Positions 12,883-13,030 of a DNA stretch of 13,030 nt are shown here, piece after piece (positions within the stretch are counted from its first letter, which is position 1; each line of letters starts with the position of its first letter). The stretch is from Deinococcus hopiensis KR-140 (GTDB lineage Bacteria > Deinococcota > Deinococci > Deinococcales > Deinococcaceae). The translations under genes and the position numbers were made by a program. The notes below the pieces were generated by a model. The model searched no databases, was not told the DNA's origin, and saw nothing but the letters and a program-made list of their open reading frames with translations. Location of the stretch: positions 1 through 13,030 of the forward strand of contig CALPYF020000068.1 in the NCBI GenBank assembly GCA_943327755.2. The letters are read 5' to 3'.

Positions 12883-13030
12883 TCATCGCCTGAGTTGTCC
12901 GGTCGGGCTGCCACTGGATGCGGCAGCCTCAGCTGGGAACGTGATGGACACCGTGAACGTGCCGACCTGCCACTCCGGCTGCACCTGCGCGTGCCAGCGG
13001 CGCGCCAGCGCCGCGACGAGCGCCAGACCC
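12883..13030 (-). CDS. Sensor histidine kinase, C-terminal 48 residues (5' end outside window)
   Basis: The minus-strand frame is open from the right edge (one partial codon, then GLALVAALARRWHAQVQ, and later VGTFTVSITFP) to a TGA at 12885-12883. This is the end of an HATPase_c domain: the G2-box Gly-Leu-x-Leu-Val helix, then the two strands ending in 'F.ITFP' typical of histidine kinases. Third-position GC bias supports this strand over the plus-strand frame beginning at 12865. The sensor and dimerisation parts lie outside, so the signal and partner are unknown; the broken receiver gene at 8466 lies 4 kb away and need not be related. It converges on the diguanylate cyclase with 56 bp between stops. 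Confidence 0.85.
   Translation of the reverse strand, partial: GLALVAALARRWHAQVQPEWQVGTFTVSITFPAEAAASSGSPTGQLRR

Noticed and set aside
1..13030. CRISPR arrays, tRNA or rRNA genes
   Set aside because: I saw no regularly spaced direct repeats and no tRNA- or rRNA-like sequence on either strand.

Overview
The window comes from a high-GC bacterium and most likely from Deinococcus. This is inferred from three things: a LexA-led SOS translesion cassette (lexA, a catalytically dead ImuB/ImuY-type Y-family polymerase, DnaE2) of the kind known from Deinococcus deserti; two genes whose -10-like box sits 6 nt before the ATG, as in the leaderless transcripts common in Deinococcus; and the overall protein composition. 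A mosaic of small lineage-specific genes, an insertion-sequence remnant and a frameshifted gene suggests an accessory replicon or a flexible chromosomal region.

Left edge (1-620): the C-terminal third of an IS4-family transposase with its YREK signature, then about 250 bp without a gene but with three hairpins or palindromes, lying between the convergent transposase and dnaE2.

SOS mutagenesis block (621-6678, mainly minus strand): reading from the right, lexA, imuB, a DUF6504-like small protein and a GNAT acetyltransferase are packed with gaps or overlaps of -4 to +2 nt, so they are almost certainly one operon. dnaE2 follows in the same orientation, but an 82-aa gene on the opposite strand sits between it and the acetyltransferase. 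That gene is 1 nt from the GNAT stop and 8 nt from the dnaE2 start. A 22-bp palindrome just upstream of lexA is the likely LexA operator. LexA keeps its Ala-Gly cleavage site and Ser/Lys dyad, DnaE2 keeps its three catalytic Asp, and ImuB has lost the polymerase carboxylates. This is the expected division of labour in an ImuB-DnaE2 mutasome: ImuB as clamp adaptor and DnaE2 as synthesis enzyme. No ImuA/RecA-like gene is present in the window.

Small-gene region (6705-8343): three consecutive plus-strand genes of unknown function (99, 93 and 45 aa), a long hairpin directly after the last stop codon, then two minus-strand genes: a 44-aa cysteine-rich protein and a 179-aa unknown. Both minus-strand genes have a -10-like box 6 nt before the ATG.

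Signalling region (8466-13030): a single-domain response regulator broken by an apparent one-base insertion; an 886-aa membrane PAS-PAS-GGDEF-EAL protein with a dead GGDEF and an intact EAL (predicted c-di-GMP phosphodiesterase); a 354-aa membrane GGDEF protein with intact active site and I-site (predicted diguanylate cyclase); and, convergent at the edge, the last 48 residues of a histidine kinase. The two enzymes would make and break the same second messenger at the membrane.
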